In this document: positions 1 through 8,238 of the stretch, piece by piece
Layout of the letters: the number at the start of each line of letters is the position of its first letter
Position numbering within the stretch: position 1 is the first letter of the stretch
Origin: JAOABP01 sp964590395
GTDB taxonomy: Bacteria; Hydrothermota; Tepidihabitantia; Tepidihabitantales; Tepidihabitantaceae
NCBI GenBank assembly: GCA_964590395.1
Contig: CAZPVT010000020.1
Location: 19,845-83,844 of the forward strand
Direction of reading: 5' to 3'
DNA: 64,000 bases
Program-made: the position numbers and the translations under genes
The notes under the pieces: model-generated
The model's input: the letters and a program-made list of their open reading frames with translations, nothing else
Databases searched by the model: none
What the model was told of the DNA's origin: nothing

Positions 1-1398
1 GTTAACGCATTGGCAGTAGACGGTTTTGATGTTTACCTCGGCACCGCTGATACCCTGTTTAAACTGGACACCAGTGGTTCAATCCAGCCGGTTTTGACCG
101 GTGATGTCCGGGCACTATGGCTGGGAAGGACATTCTGGGTAGGACTGGGTGGCAACGAAGAGTGGGGTTGGGGGTTGAGGTATCTGCGGAGTGGTCAAGC
201 CTGGGAGTCCTTTTACTTTCCCTGTCTTGCTTCTGGTTTGACGAGTGATTGTATCCTGTTGAACGATAGCAGTATTTATGTTGCACACAACTCCGGTAAT
301 GTCTCCCGGATAATGCCGGATGGCACAGTCCGGGTTATTCCCGCACCTTTACCCTGGGCGATGCAGACCCGCAATGATTCTAAGGGGTGCATCTGGTTTA
401 GCCACTTCTATCCGGGTGGATTGAGTGTCTACGACCCGTTAGCAGATACCTGGGGGACAGTTCAATGGGGGAGCGGAGATAGAAATGTGATTCAGGCATT
501 CGGTCTGGACCAGTTTGATACCAAATGGGTTTTTAACAAATCCGGCTCTATTATTGCGATTGATTCTGCGGGCAACCAGGCAGAGTTTTATCTACCAGAA
601 CTTGTTCCTCCGCCGGGAGGAAATTATGAGTTTGCATTTGACTCTAAAAACCGAGTCTGGCTGGGTTTGACCAATGGCTTGGCAGAGTTTGATTACAACG
701 GCACACTTTTTAACACCAGTGATGACCGGCACCAACTCCTTAATCAGGGTCTGCCGGCAAATGAGGTGCGTTCAGTGGCAGTTGACCCGTGGGACCGGGT
801 ATGGGTTGGGACACCACGGGGGGCAGCGGTTTGGAATGGCGCTGGTTTTACGAGTTACACTACTGCCAATAGCCGGCTGTTATCTAATAATGTCTATCGC
901 GTGAGAGTAGATGGTGCAGGCCGGGTCTGGCTTTTAACCGACTTGGGGCTATCAATCTTTGATGAGATATCCAATACTTGGACAGCAATCACCAGTAAAG
1001 ATGGTTTGATTCCGAATCCTCAGTCCTTAACCGGGTTTTACACTGCACTCAGTTTAGCAGATCAAAGTGGGATGGGCGTAATCGGTACCATCAGGGGGGT
1101 TTCGGTTTTCTCCTATGCCTGTCCGTCCGATACCATTTCTTTGGAGGTAAAGGTCCATCCCAATCCCTGTATCTTGGGGGTTAATAACGGGGTGATCATT
1201 GATGGTCTGCCCCGGGATGCTATAGTCCGGATTTACTCGTTGAGCGGTAAGATGGTGGCTAATCTGACGGTGAGCCCGGGATCAGGCAGGGCGGTCTGGA
1301 TGCCACAGCGGAATAAATCGGCAAGCGGTATCTACCTAATCGTTGTTACCAGTAAAAAAGGGATAATGGTTGAACGGGTGGCGCTGGTTGTGCCTTAG
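1..1398 (+). CDS. secreted beta-propeller protein with C-terminal sorting domain, 5' partial
   Basis: The frame is open from base 1, so the true start lies before the window; the TTG at base 10 is probably internal. The protein has repeated units like those of two-component-regulator propellers: 'DSKNRVWLGLTNGLAEFD', 'DPWDRVWVGTPRGAAVWNG' and 'DGAGRVWLLTDLGLSIFD'. The last 80 or so residues run from 'VHPNPC' through 'IYSLSGKMV' to 'SGIYLIVV', which is the layout of a type IX secretion type A sorting domain. It is likely exported and attached to or released from the cell surface. No enzymatic motif is seen and the substrate is unknown. It ends with TAG. Confidence 0.8.
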   Translation, partial: VNALAVDGFDVYLGTADTLFKLDTSGSIQPVLTGDVRALWLGRTFWVGLGGNEEWGWGLRYLRSGQAWESFYFPCLASGLTSDCILLNDSSIYVAHNSGNVSRIMPDGTVRVIPAPLPWAMQTRNDSKGCIWFSHFYPGGLSVYDPLADTWGTVQWGSGDRNVIQAFGLDQFDTKWVFNKSGSIIAIDSAGNQAEFYLPELVPPPGGNYEFAFDSKNRVWLGLTNGLAEFDYNGTLFNTSDDRHQLLNQGLPANEVRSVAVDPWDRVWVGTPRGAAVWNGAGFTSYTTANSRLLSNNVYRVRVDGAGRVWLLTDLGLSIFDEISNTWTAITSKDGLIPNPQSLTGFYTALSLADQSGMGVIGTIRGVSVFSYACPSDTISLEVKVHPNPCILGVNNGVIIDGLPRDAIVRIYSLSGKMVANLTVSPGSGRAVWMPQRNKSASGIYLIVVTSKKGIMVERVALVVP

Positions 1399-1423
1399 AG
1401 GGTAACCTGTTCGGGCAGTTTGA

Positions 1424-1588
1424 TTACTTTGTTGTTCGGCGGTTTACTGGCCGGCGCTGCCGTTGCTCATTGTCGATTTCTTCTTCCATACAGGAGTCAA
1501 AATACGGGCATTCCGGACAGCAATCGTCCGCCAGTAGTTTTCCTTTGTTCCGGCAGATTTCATAGCCGGCACAGGCACGACAACACAT
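1424..1588 (-). CDS. small cysteine-rich protein downstream of speB
   Basis: A 54-residue frame starts at ATG 1588 with a strong Shine-Dalgarno (AAGGAGG at 1598-1604) about 9 nt upstream. It lies 17 nt after the speB stop on the same strand, so it is probably translated from the speB mRNA. Seven of its first 33 residues are cysteine: 'MCCRACAGYEIC', then 'CCPECPYFDSC'. The rest is an acidic stretch followed by a basic, arginine-rich tail (RQRRPVNRRTTK). The Cys pattern suggests a metal-binding knuckle, zinc or iron-sulfur, but I do not recognise a family. The good ribosome binding site and strict coding phase support it as real. Confidence 0.7.
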   Translation of the reverse strand: MCCRACAGYEICRNKGKLLADDCCPECPYFDSCMEEEIDNEQRQRRPVNRRTTK

Positions 1589-1605
1589 CGGGGTTTTCCT
1601 CCTTG

Positions 1606-2451
1606 TTAAACTTGTGTTTCGGGCGTCAGATTTAACAATAAAATGAGTTCCCGGATAAGTTCGGCAACCGTGGCGGCACCGGCAGATGGTGCTGGAACCC
1701 GGGGACAGAATTCAACCAGATCCGCACCGACACAGTTGCTTCTTTTGAGTGCCATAAGGGCTTGAATCAGTTCCCGGTAGGTGCAACCGCCAGGCTGGGG
1801 GGTTTGGACTTCAGGCATCACACCGGGATCAAGGACATCAATATCCAGCGTGATGTAGAGGGGGTGGTTGCTGATTTTTTCCCGGACCGCTTTTATCGGT
1901 GTTAGTACCTCAAATGGGTAGATATTAGGAAGGGTCATTTCTTCGGGCTGGAAAAATGAACGGATACCGAGCTGGAAGAGATTTTCTCTGGGAATTAACT
2001 CAAGGACCCGGTGCATCGCGGTCGCATGGCTGTGCTCGTCACCGAGATACTCCGCACGCAAGTCCGAGTGGGCGTCAAATTGAATCACACACAGGTCCGG
2101 GAAAAATTTTACCATTTCTTCAATTATGGCGGGCGTGATAGAATGCTCACCACCGACCGCCAGTTGTTTTTTACCGGATTGGTAGGTATTGCGGGTGGTA
2201 CGACGAATGAGTTCTATGGGGGTCTGTGGTTTTTCAAAGGTAAACACCAAGTCCCCCGCATCATAGATGCGGATGTCGTTAATATCTTTTGCCTGATAAG
2301 GGCTGAAGGTTTCAATGTTGGCAGTGCCGAGTCGGCCAATTTCTGGTCCGAATCTGGTGCCGGGGATAAAGGAGCTGGAGCGGTCAAGGGGCATACCGAT
2401 AACCACCACCTGGGCAGCTTTTAGTTCTGAGTTGGCAAAGTATGATGCCAT
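1606..2451 (-). CDS. speB: agmatinase / arginase-family ureohydrolase
   Basis: This 281-residue protein carries the binuclear manganese signatures of the ureohydrolase family in order: 'GGEHS', 'FDAHSDLR' with a following 'HSHATAMHR', and 'LDIDVLDPG'. The length fits bacterial agmatinase (agmatine to putrescine plus urea), which is the likeliest role, although arginase or guanidinobutyrase cannot be excluded without a substrate-loop comparison. It is cytoplasmic. A promoter with TTGACA and TATGAT boxes lies 12 nt upstream of the ATG, back to back with the promoter of the PilT-like gene. The small Cys-rich gene follows in the same operon. Confidence 0.88.
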   Translation of the reverse strand: MASYFANSELKAAQVVVIGMPLDRSSSFIPGTRFGPEIGRLGTANIETFSPYQAKDINDIRIYDAGDLVFTFEKPQTPIELIRRTTRNTYQSGKKQLAVGGEHSITPAIIEEMVKFFPDLCVIQFDAHSDLRAEYLGDEHSHATAMHRVLELIPRENLFQLGIRSFFQPEEMTLPNIYPFEVLTPIKAVREKISNHPLYITLDIDVLDPGVMPEVQTPQPGGCTYRELIQALMALKRSNCVGADLVEFCPRVPAPSAGAATVAELIRELILLLNLTPETQV

Positions 2452-2463
2452 ACCTTTTTATCT

Positions 2464-2491
2464 ATCATAAAGATTTGATAGCAGCTGTCAA
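2464..2491 (-). promoter_or_regulatory. speB promoter
   Basis: The -35 box TTGACA (2491-2486), a 16 nt spacer and the -10 box TATGAT (2469-2464) are present. The speB ATG is 12 nt further on, so the predicted leader is only about 5 nt. Confidence 0.75.
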
Positions 2492-2563
2492 TTTTGGTGG
2501 TCAGGGGAAGGTGGGTTGGTTGCCGATGTTTTCGTGAGGAACAAAAATCTGGGCTGCGTCCGC

Positions 2564-2591
2564 TTGACATAGGAGGAATGGGGATTATAAT
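2564..2591 (+). promoter_or_regulatory. promoter of PilT-like gene, leaderless
   Basis: Perfect consensus boxes, TTGACA (2564-2569) and TATAAT (2586-2591), are separated by 16 nt. Only 8 nt separate the -10 box from the ATG at 2600, so transcription should begin at or within 2 nt of the start codon. The AGGAGG at 2571-2576 lies inside the promoter spacer and would not be transcribed. Confidence 0.8.
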
Positions 2592-2599
2592 TAACCGAT

Positions 2600-3706
2600 A
2601 TGTCAGATGAAGAATATTTTGAATCACTCTTAGCCGAGTGTATTCGCCGAAACGCCTCTGACCTCCATTTGACAGTTGGGCGTCCACCAACCTTACGAGT
2701 TGACGGTTTACTACACCCGGTTGAGCAATGTCCGGTTCTTACCCCTGATAAGACCGAGAGTTTCAAGAACATCGCAACAAAAGACCTGCGTCATCTGCGT
2801 GCCCAGATCGACAATGGTGGTGGTGGTGACTTTGCCTTGAATTTCAAAAATATGGCCCGTTTCCGCGTGGCGGTATACAAGCAGAAAGGTTATTTCGGAT
2901 TAGCACTGCGATTGATCCCACGGCGGATTCTTTCGTTTGAGGAACTGTTTGTTCCAACACATCTCATTCCCAGAATTAAGGCACTACTCGACCGACCGCA
3001 CGGACTGATACTGGTAACCGGCCCTACCGGAATGGGTAAGACCACTACCCAGGCGACATTCGTGGATTACATTCTTGAAAGCCCGCGCCATGTTTTGACC
3101 ATTGAGGACCCGATTGAATTCGTCCATGACCATAAGAAAGGGTTGGTTACCCAGCGTGAGGTTGGCGTTGATGTATCCAGTTTCCGTGAAGCCATTATGA
3201 AGGGACTGCGTTCCAACCCTAATGTTATTCTGGTTGCTGAGATTCGGGACCTGGCTACTGCTGAGGCAACAATCTGGGCAGCAGAGTCAGGACACCTGGT
3301 TATTGGAACACTCCACACGACTAATGCACCGGAAACAGTTACCCGATTCATCGATATCTTTCCACCGGAAATCCGCGACCAGATTCGTATTCAGTTTTCC
3401 ATTTCGCTATTAGCAGTTTTCTCACAGCGACTGCTTTTACGCGCTGAAGGCAAGGGGAGAATCGGTTGTTATGAGATAATGATTGCAACACCCGCGGTTC
3501 GGAATCTGATCCGCGAACGAAAGATTGAACACTTGCCTTCGGCGATTCAGACCGGTAGTGCGGAGGGTAGTATTTCCTATGATGCATATATGGCTGAAAT
3601 GTATCGGGCGGGTAAGGTAACCTATGAAACTGCAATCGCTTCCGCGTTTGACCCGAAGGGGTTCAGAGAACTGGTTGAGTTCGGCAGCAGGGTTCGGCGA
3701 CATTAA
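2600..3706 (+). CDS. PilT/PilU-like type IV pilus retraction ATPase
   Basis: A 368-residue hexameric secretion ATPase of the PilT family. The N-terminal PAS-like part includes 'NASDLHLTVGRPPTLRVDG'. The Walker A is 'GPTGMGKTTTQ' near residue 141 (family usual GPTGSGKST), followed by the Asp box 'TIEDPIEF', a Walker B variant 'ILVAEIRD' near residue 210, and the His box 'GHLVIGTLHTT'. PilT normally has a Gly before the Walker B Glu where this protein has Ala. The C-terminal 'AIRGLIREGK'-like element is present as 'AVRNLIRERK'. It powers pilus retraction and twitching. No other pil gene is adjacent, as is common for pilT. PilU is the alternative assignment. Confidence 0.85.
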   Translation: MSDEEYFESLLAECIRRNASDLHLTVGRPPTLRVDGLLHPVEQCPVLTPDKTESFKNIATKDLRHLRAQIDNGGGGDFALNFKNMARFRVAVYKQKGYFGLALRLIPRRILSFEELFVPTHLIPRIKALLDRPHGLILVTGPTGMGKTTTQATFVDYILESPRHVLTIEDPIEFVHDHKKGLVTQREVGVDVSSFREAIMKGLRSNPNVILVAEIRDLATAEATIWAAESGHLVIGTLHTTNAPETVTRFIDIFPPEIRDQIRIQFSISLLAVFSQRLLLRAEGKGRIGCYEIMIATPAVRNLIRERKIEHLPSAIQTGSAEGSISYDAYMAEMYRAGKVTYETAIASAFDPKGFRELVEFGSRVRRH

Positions 3707-3802
3707 TTGAGCGACGGCTTGGCGTCAGGGTTAGCGCCAATTTAGAGTGGGTTCGTTGCACCGTTTGATATTTTCCCAATTTAATCACATAAAATTGGTG
3801 TT

Positions 3803-4504
3803 TTAGACAACTGCCCAGCGTTCCCGCTGGATATATATCACATGTTCCTCAGGTAATTTTTCCCAGACAATATCAGGTAAGTCAGGAATTGAGCCGGAAC
3901 AGATTACCCTAAGCAGTTCACCCTGTCCGAGCCAGAGACGCGCCTGATTGTCGTTTCTGGTGTCTAACTGGCAGAAGATTACCATCATTCGGGCGGTCAA
4001 CAGGCAGAAGGCGAGTTCCCGTTCATCTGGAATCTGTTTCCAAAGTTCGGTAAGTGATTCCACCGGATTATCAACGCGGAAATGGTCAAATACGAAGACA
4101 AACAGCAGTTCACCAGCAGATACGCCGTCAGGAATTTTTTGCCAGTTCGGAAACATCTTCTTGGGATGATTCAATAGCCCTGCGTAACAAAAAGCCCAGT
4201 TTTCTCCTTTTTCCCGGCGGACCAAAGGCTGAACTTGGAATGGTGTGAGGAGTTCAGCCGGATGATGCTGATAAGCCAGTGCCATATCGGTTTTAATTTC
4301 TTTGAGTGAGGCAAGGTTAGGAACAGATGACTCAGTTTTTTTGTGATGCATGCGCACCGTCTCCAATCGGTTGCCGTGACAGTAGGCAAGCCCCCAGTTG
4401 CCAGCGGGTGATTCGTTGTTTTCTATTTTTCCGCCCTGAAGGAATGCCGCGGAGAGAAACCATTCCATTTTAAACCTGCCAATCGCCGCAAAAAATCTGC
4501 CCAT
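3803..4504 (-). CDS. degenerate class II glutamine amidotransferase-like protein
   Basis: The 233-residue protein resembles YafJ-type class II (Ntn) glutamine amidotransferase domains: 'MGRFFAAIG' at the start, 'NWGLAYCHG', then 'ENWAFCYAGLL', which matches the family 'WAFAHNG' region. In active members residue 2 is the catalytic cysteine. Here it is Gly (codon GGC at 4501-4499). The substrate-handling Asn of the 'HNG' motif also appears altered (YAG). It is therefore probably not a glutaminase and may be a structural or regulatory relative. Its start overlaps the stop of the DUF5683 gene, in the valS operon. Family assignment is by eye, so confidence is moderate. Confidence 0.6.
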   Translation of the reverse strand: MGRFFAAIGRFKMEWFLSAAFLQGGKIENNESPAGNWGLAYCHGNRLETVRMHHKKTESSVPNLASLKEIKTDMALAYQHHPAELLTPFQVQPLVRREKGENWAFCYAGLLNHPKKMFPNWQKIPDGVSAGELLFVFVFDHFRVDNPVESLTELWKQIPDERELAFCLLTARMMVIFCQLDTRNDNQARLWLGQGELLRVICSGSIPDLPDIVWEKLPEEHVIYIQRERWAVV

Positions 4505-4920
4505 TACTTAAAAGCGAGCGTTAACCCCAGGCGGTCAGGCGCAATGTTGAGGCGCAACTCTTGGTCAAAGCCAAACATCTGGGCTGAAACATAGGCGTCA
4601 GCCATTGAGAAGACAACCGTTGCTGCGGTCCACCAAAAAAATACTGTGCGCCGGTCCCGGTGATAGACGTACCTGCTGCTATCCTGAGCGGCGAGCGCCC
4701 GTGATGCTCGCAGGTGTTCCTGAATGGTAAGGTAACCCAGGCCGATTTCGGTTGATCCGAGGAGAGCGGCTTTCAGATAGTTACGGGTGTAGATCTGACC
4801 ACCACCGGGGATTAAGAATGAGAGCAGGACCGCCCTGCCCGGTGATTTAGCAGGAATTCGTTTCGGAACAGTATCCTGGGAAGGGAGAATTAGGCAGGTG
4901 AGCACAATTATAACTGCCAT
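4504..4920 (-). CDS. DUF5683-like small membrane protein
   Basis: A 138-residue protein with a hydrophobic N-terminus (signal or anchor), then 'PGRAVLLSFLIPGGGQIYTRNYLKAALLG', which contains the proline/glycine-rich 'PGxGQxY' element of DUF5683 and related TM2-like proteins. Another hydrophobic segment follows (TVFFWWTAATVVFSMADAYV). These proteins are envelope-associated in Bacteroidetes-like bacteria and have no established biochemical role. It ends where the amidotransferase-like gene begins and follows the OmpA-domain gene directly, so the three share an mRNA with valS. Confidence 0.7.
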   Translation of the reverse strand: MAVIIVLTCLILPSQDTVPKRIPAKSPGRAVLLSFLIPGGGQIYTRNYLKAALLGSTEIGLGYLTIQEHLRASRALAAQDSSRYVYHRDRRTVFFWWTAATVVFSMADAYVSAQMFGFDQELRLNIAPDRLGLTLAFK

Positions 4921-5472
4921 CTATCGGGTACGCACCGCGATTTCAATCCGGCGATTGATAACCGCAGCACTATGTGTGGTTTTGGCGACAAGCGGTCGGG
5001 TATCTCCTGCACCTACGACGATTATTTTCTGTGCGGGCACACCCAAGGTGATCAGTCGACGGGCAACCACGGCTGCGGCGCTTGCAGAATAGTCCCAGCT
5101 GGAAGACCAGCGGGTTGTTGGGGAATTCCTGGTATCGGTATGGCCGATTACTTCAATAGTTGCTGCGCCGCGTAAGTTGGGCAGGAGGGAGCGGAGAATG
5201 GTCTCACCCGGCGGGGAGATTTTTAAGCTTTCCGCACTGATAAAGAGTTCGTCAAAGCGGTAACTGACATTGAATGCGGTATCTTTGCCAGTGCTGAGTG
5301 TTTGGAGGCTATCGGTTAACTCGTTCACCCGCTCGGTCCACATTTTTATTTCCTGCTGTAAGCGAAGTATCTTCTCCCGTGCTGGTAAATAGTTGAAGTT
5401 GTAAAAGATCAATACCAACCCGATAACGACCAGGAGTAGCGTCCAACTGAGATTGGTAAGGAAGTTTCTCAT
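4921..5472 (-). CDS. OmpA-family peptidoglycan-binding protein
   Basis: This 183-residue protein has one N-terminal membrane anchor (residues 8-28), a coiled-coil stretch (about 32-62) and a C-terminal OmpA/MotB domain. The peptidoglycan-binding signature is visible as 'IEVIGHTDTRNSP', then 'SASAAAVVARRLITLGV' and 'NRRIEIAV'. It probably sits in the inner membrane with the domain gripping the cell wall. The start overlaps the valS stop by 4 nt, indicating translational coupling. Confidence 0.85.
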   Translation of the reverse strand: MRNFLTNLSWTLLLVVIGLVLIFYNFNYLPAREKILRLQQEIKMWTERVNELTDSLQTLSTGKDTAFNVSYRFDELFISAESLKISPPGETILRSLLPNLRGAATIEVIGHTDTRNSPTTRWSSSWDYSASAAAVVARRLITLGVPAQKIIVVGAGDTRPLVAKTTHSAAVINRRIEIAVRTR

Positions 5473-8105
5473 CGTTGTTGTACCATTAGCCGGGTTAGCC
5501 GTGCCAGTCGGCTGGCAAACTCAGCACGGCGCTGATTTTCCTTCTCGATGATTTCTTCCGGGGCACGGGCAAGAAAGTCCGGATTGTTTAATTTGCGGTC
5601 AATCTGGTCAATCAGGATTTTTAACTCTCCAATTTCTTTTTGCAGTCGGTTGAGTTCTTTGCTGACATCAACAATTCCTGCCAAAGGAATGTATGCCTCA
5701 GCATCCGAAAGGACAATCGCGGCGGAGGAATGGGGACGTTCTGTACCGAATAGGAAATTGGAGACCTTTGCTAAATTGGTAACAAACTGCTGATGCGCAG
5801 TCAAGAATTGTTTTAGATTTTCATCCGGGGTGTTTATGATACAGGGCACCAGGGTTTTTGCCGGGACGCGCATCTCAGCCCGAATCTGTCGGATTGCGAT
5901 GATTAGTTCCTGCATTAGTTCTACCTGGGCGACCCCATTTTCGTCAATTGTGAAGGGTGTGGGCCAGGGCGTATCAAGGATTGATCCCGAAGCGAACCCA
6001 AGTCGGTACCACAATTCTTCGGTGATGAAGGGCATAAATGGGTGCAGTAGTTGCAGGCTGTTTTTGAAAAGATGGCACAGGACCGCCCGGAGCGTGGGGT
6101 CATCGGTCTTCAGGCGGGGCTTGGCAAATTCTAAATACCAGTCGCACAACTCATGCCAGAAGAACTGATAAAGCGCTTGCGCCGCGGTAGAAAACGTGTA
6201 TTTATCAATGCCTTGGTTTACCTGTTCTAAGGTGCGATTGAACTGCCGGATGATCCAGCGGTCGATCGGAGTCAAATCAGCAGTCGGCAGGGCGAAGTTG
6301 CTACCCGTGATATACGGTGCGACCAGCCGGCAGGCGTTCCAGATCTTATTGGCAAAGTTTCTGCCCAGTTCAAACCGTTCGTTCCAGAGCCGGTAACTCT
6401 GGGATTCGGTCTCAAGATAGGCGATAGTAAAACGGCAGGCATCGGTGCCGTAGTGGTTGATGATCTCTAATGGGTCAACGCCAACCCCTTTAGAACGGCT
6501 CATCCGTGCCCCGGTTTTGTCCAGTACCGTGGAGTGGATATAGACATCAGAAAATGGTATTCTCCCCGTGAAGAAGATACTGGAGAAGATCATCCTTGCC
6601 TCCCAGCGGAAGATGATGTCCGGGTCAGTGGTGAGGAAGTCGGTTGGGAAAAATGTGCGATAGTCAATAGTCTCCTCAGGCCAGCCCATTGTACTGAAGG
6701 GCCAGAGTGCGGAGGAGAACCAGGTATCAAGCACATCTTCATCTTGACGTAAGTCCCGGACGTGGCACTTAGGACATTCTATCGGGTCAGTCCGGCTGAC
6801 GATAATCTCTCCGCAGGGGCAGTACCAGACCGGAATCCGGTGTCCCCACCAGAGTTGACGGGAAATGCACCAGTCTCGCACCTGACGCATCCAGTCCAGG
6901 TAGACCCGGTTCCACCTTTCCGGATAGAATTTTACCTTGCCCTGTTCAACGACTTTGATCGCGGGTGCGGTCAGGAGTTTCATATTTACAAACCACTGTT
7001 TACTTAACAGGGGTTCAATTACCGTGGCGCACCGGTCGCAGGTTCCTACCGAATGTTCATAATCTTCAATTTTTTCCAGCAGTGGTTCGGCTGATAGGTC
7101 GTTGATCACCGCATTCCGGCACTCCTCACGGCTTAAACCACGGTATTTTGTCGGTGCCGCATCAGTCATCCTGCCGTCTTCACCGATTACCTTGATTCTT
7201 GGCAGGTTGTGCCGTTCGCCAATTTCAAAGTCAATCTGGTCATGGGCAGGGGTGACCTTTACCGCCCCGGTGCCGAATTCCATCTCCACCGCCGGATCAG
7301 CGATTACCGGGATCTGCCTGCCGATTAATGGTAGATTGAGCATTTTGCCAATGAGTTTTTGATAACGGGTGTCGTCAGGGTGCACCGCTACTGCGGTGTC
7401 TCCTAGCATCGTTTCAGGACGGGTTGTGGCAACTACCACCCAGTTGGGCTGGTCAGGTTCTGGTTGTGCAACTGGATAGCGGATATACCAGAGATGGGAT
7501 TTTTCCTTTTGGTCCTTTACCTCCAGGTCCGAGAGTGCGGTCAGGCAACGCGGGCACCAGTTGACAATTCTTAATCCCCGGTAAATCAGGCCTGCCTCAT
7601 AATAACGGACAAACGCTTCGCGCACCGCCCGGGCACAGATTTCATCTAAGGTGAACCGAAAACGGCTCCAGTCCAGTAGACAGCCAAGCCGACGCAACTG
7701 GTGAACGATCTCGTTACCGTATTTCTCTTTCCACTCCCATGCCCTCTGGAGGAAGCTTTCTCGCCCCAGGTCAAATCGGGTTTTTCCTTCCCGGGCAAGC
7801 AGCTGTTCAACCTTTACCTGGGTTCCGATACCCGCATGGTCGGTTCCCGGGAGCCATAGCGTCTCATAACCCTGCATCTTCTTGCGACGGATGATGATGT
7901 CCGGTAGGGTGTTGTCTAAGGCATGGCCCATATGCAATGAGCCGGTTACATTGGGGGGTGGAATGACAATGGAGAACTTTGGTTTGGATGATTCCGGATT
8001 GGCTTTCATATACCCGTTTTCCTCCCAGAACCGGTACCATTTCTCCTCTACCGGTTTGGGGTCGTAACGGCCGGGAAAGTCGTCCAGTTTAACTGCAGAC
8101 ACCAA
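5469..8105 (-). CDS. valS: valine--tRNA ligase
   Basis: An 878-residue class I aminoacyl-tRNA synthetase of usual ValRS length. The HIGH signature is 'PPPNVTGSLHMGHALDNT', the KMSKS loop is 'ARMSRSKGVG', and the 'DTWFSSALWP' element is typical of ValRS. Editing-domain motifs ('ATTRPETMLGDTAVAVHPDD') and the C-terminal coiled coil ('KELNRLQKEIGELKILIDQID') are present. It charges tRNA-Val and edits threonine. TTG at 8105 and GTG at 8102 are both possible starts; no Shine-Dalgarno precedes them, and the -10 box ends 5 nt upstream of the TTG. The first gene of a four-gene operon. Confidence 0.97.
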   Translation of the reverse strand: MVSAVKLDDFPGRYDPKPVEEKWYRFWEENGYMKANPESSKPKFSIVIPPPNVTGSLHMGHALDNTLPDIIIRRKKMQGYETLWLPGTDHAGIGTQVKVEQLLAREGKTRFDLGRESFLQRAWEWKEKYGNEIVHQLRRLGCLLDWSRFRFTLDEICARAVREAFVRYYEAGLIYRGLRIVNWCPRCLTALSDLEVKDQKEKSHLWYIRYPVAQPEPDQPNWVVVATTRPETMLGDTAVAVHPDDTRYQKLIGKMLNLPLIGRQIPVIADPAVEMEFGTGAVKVTPAHDQIDFEIGERHNLPRIKVIGEDGRMTDAAPTKYRGLSREECRNAVINDLSAEPLLEKIEDYEHSVGTCDRCATVIEPLLSKQWFVNMKLLTAPAIKVVEQGKVKFYPERWNRVYLDWMRQVRDWCISRQLWWGHRIPVWYCPCGEIIVSRTDPIECPKCHVRDLRQDEDVLDTWFSSALWPFSTMGWPEETIDYRTFFPTDFLTTDPDIIFRWEARMIFSSIFFTGRIPFSDVYIHSTVLDKTGARMSRSKGVGVDPLEIINHYGTDACRFTIAYLETESQSYRLWNERFELGRNFANKIWNACRLVAPYITGSNFALPTADLTPIDRWIIRQFNRTLEQVNQGIDKYTFSTAAQALYQFFWHELCDWYLEFAKPRLKTDDPTLRAVLCHLFKNSLQLLHPFMPFITEELWYRLGFASGSILDTPWPTPFTIDENGVAQVELMQELIIAIRQIRAEMRVPAKTLVPCIINTPDENLKQFLTAHQQFVTNLAKVSNFLFGTERPHSSAAIVLSDAEAYIPLAGIVDVSKELNRLQKEIGELKILIDQIDRKLNNPDFLARAPEEIIEKENQRRAEFASRLARLTRLMVQQR

Positions 8106-8110
8106 CTGGT

Positions 8111-8138
8111 ATTATAAGAAATCGCTGATGATGGTCAA
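8111..8138 (-). promoter_or_regulatory. valS promoter, leaderless
   Basis: TTGACC (8138-8133), 16 nt, TATAAT (8116-8111). The valS start codon begins 5 nt (TTG) or 8 nt (GTG) after the -10 box, so there is no room for a leader. Confidence 0.75.
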
Positions 8139-8175
8139 GAATGAGGCAGTAAGAGAGTGAAGGAGCAGGGTGGAT

Positions 8176-8203
8176 TTGACTTTGGAGACCAATCAGGTAA
8201 TTT
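8176..8203 (+). promoter_or_regulatory. promoter of propeller lipoprotein gene
   Basis: TTGACT (8176-8181), 16 nt, TAATTT (8198-8203). A leader of about 30 nt follows and contains AAAGGAGGAG just before the ATG at 8239, so this transcript is leadered. Confidence 0.65.
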
Positions 8204-8238
8204 GCCGGTAAGGCTGATAATAAAGAAAGGAGGAGCCG

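Noticed and set aside
3719..3750. Inverted repeat TTGGCG/CGCCAA as a terminator of the PilT-like gene
   Set aside because: Only 6 bp with a 10-nt loop and a 3-nt T run; too weak to call.
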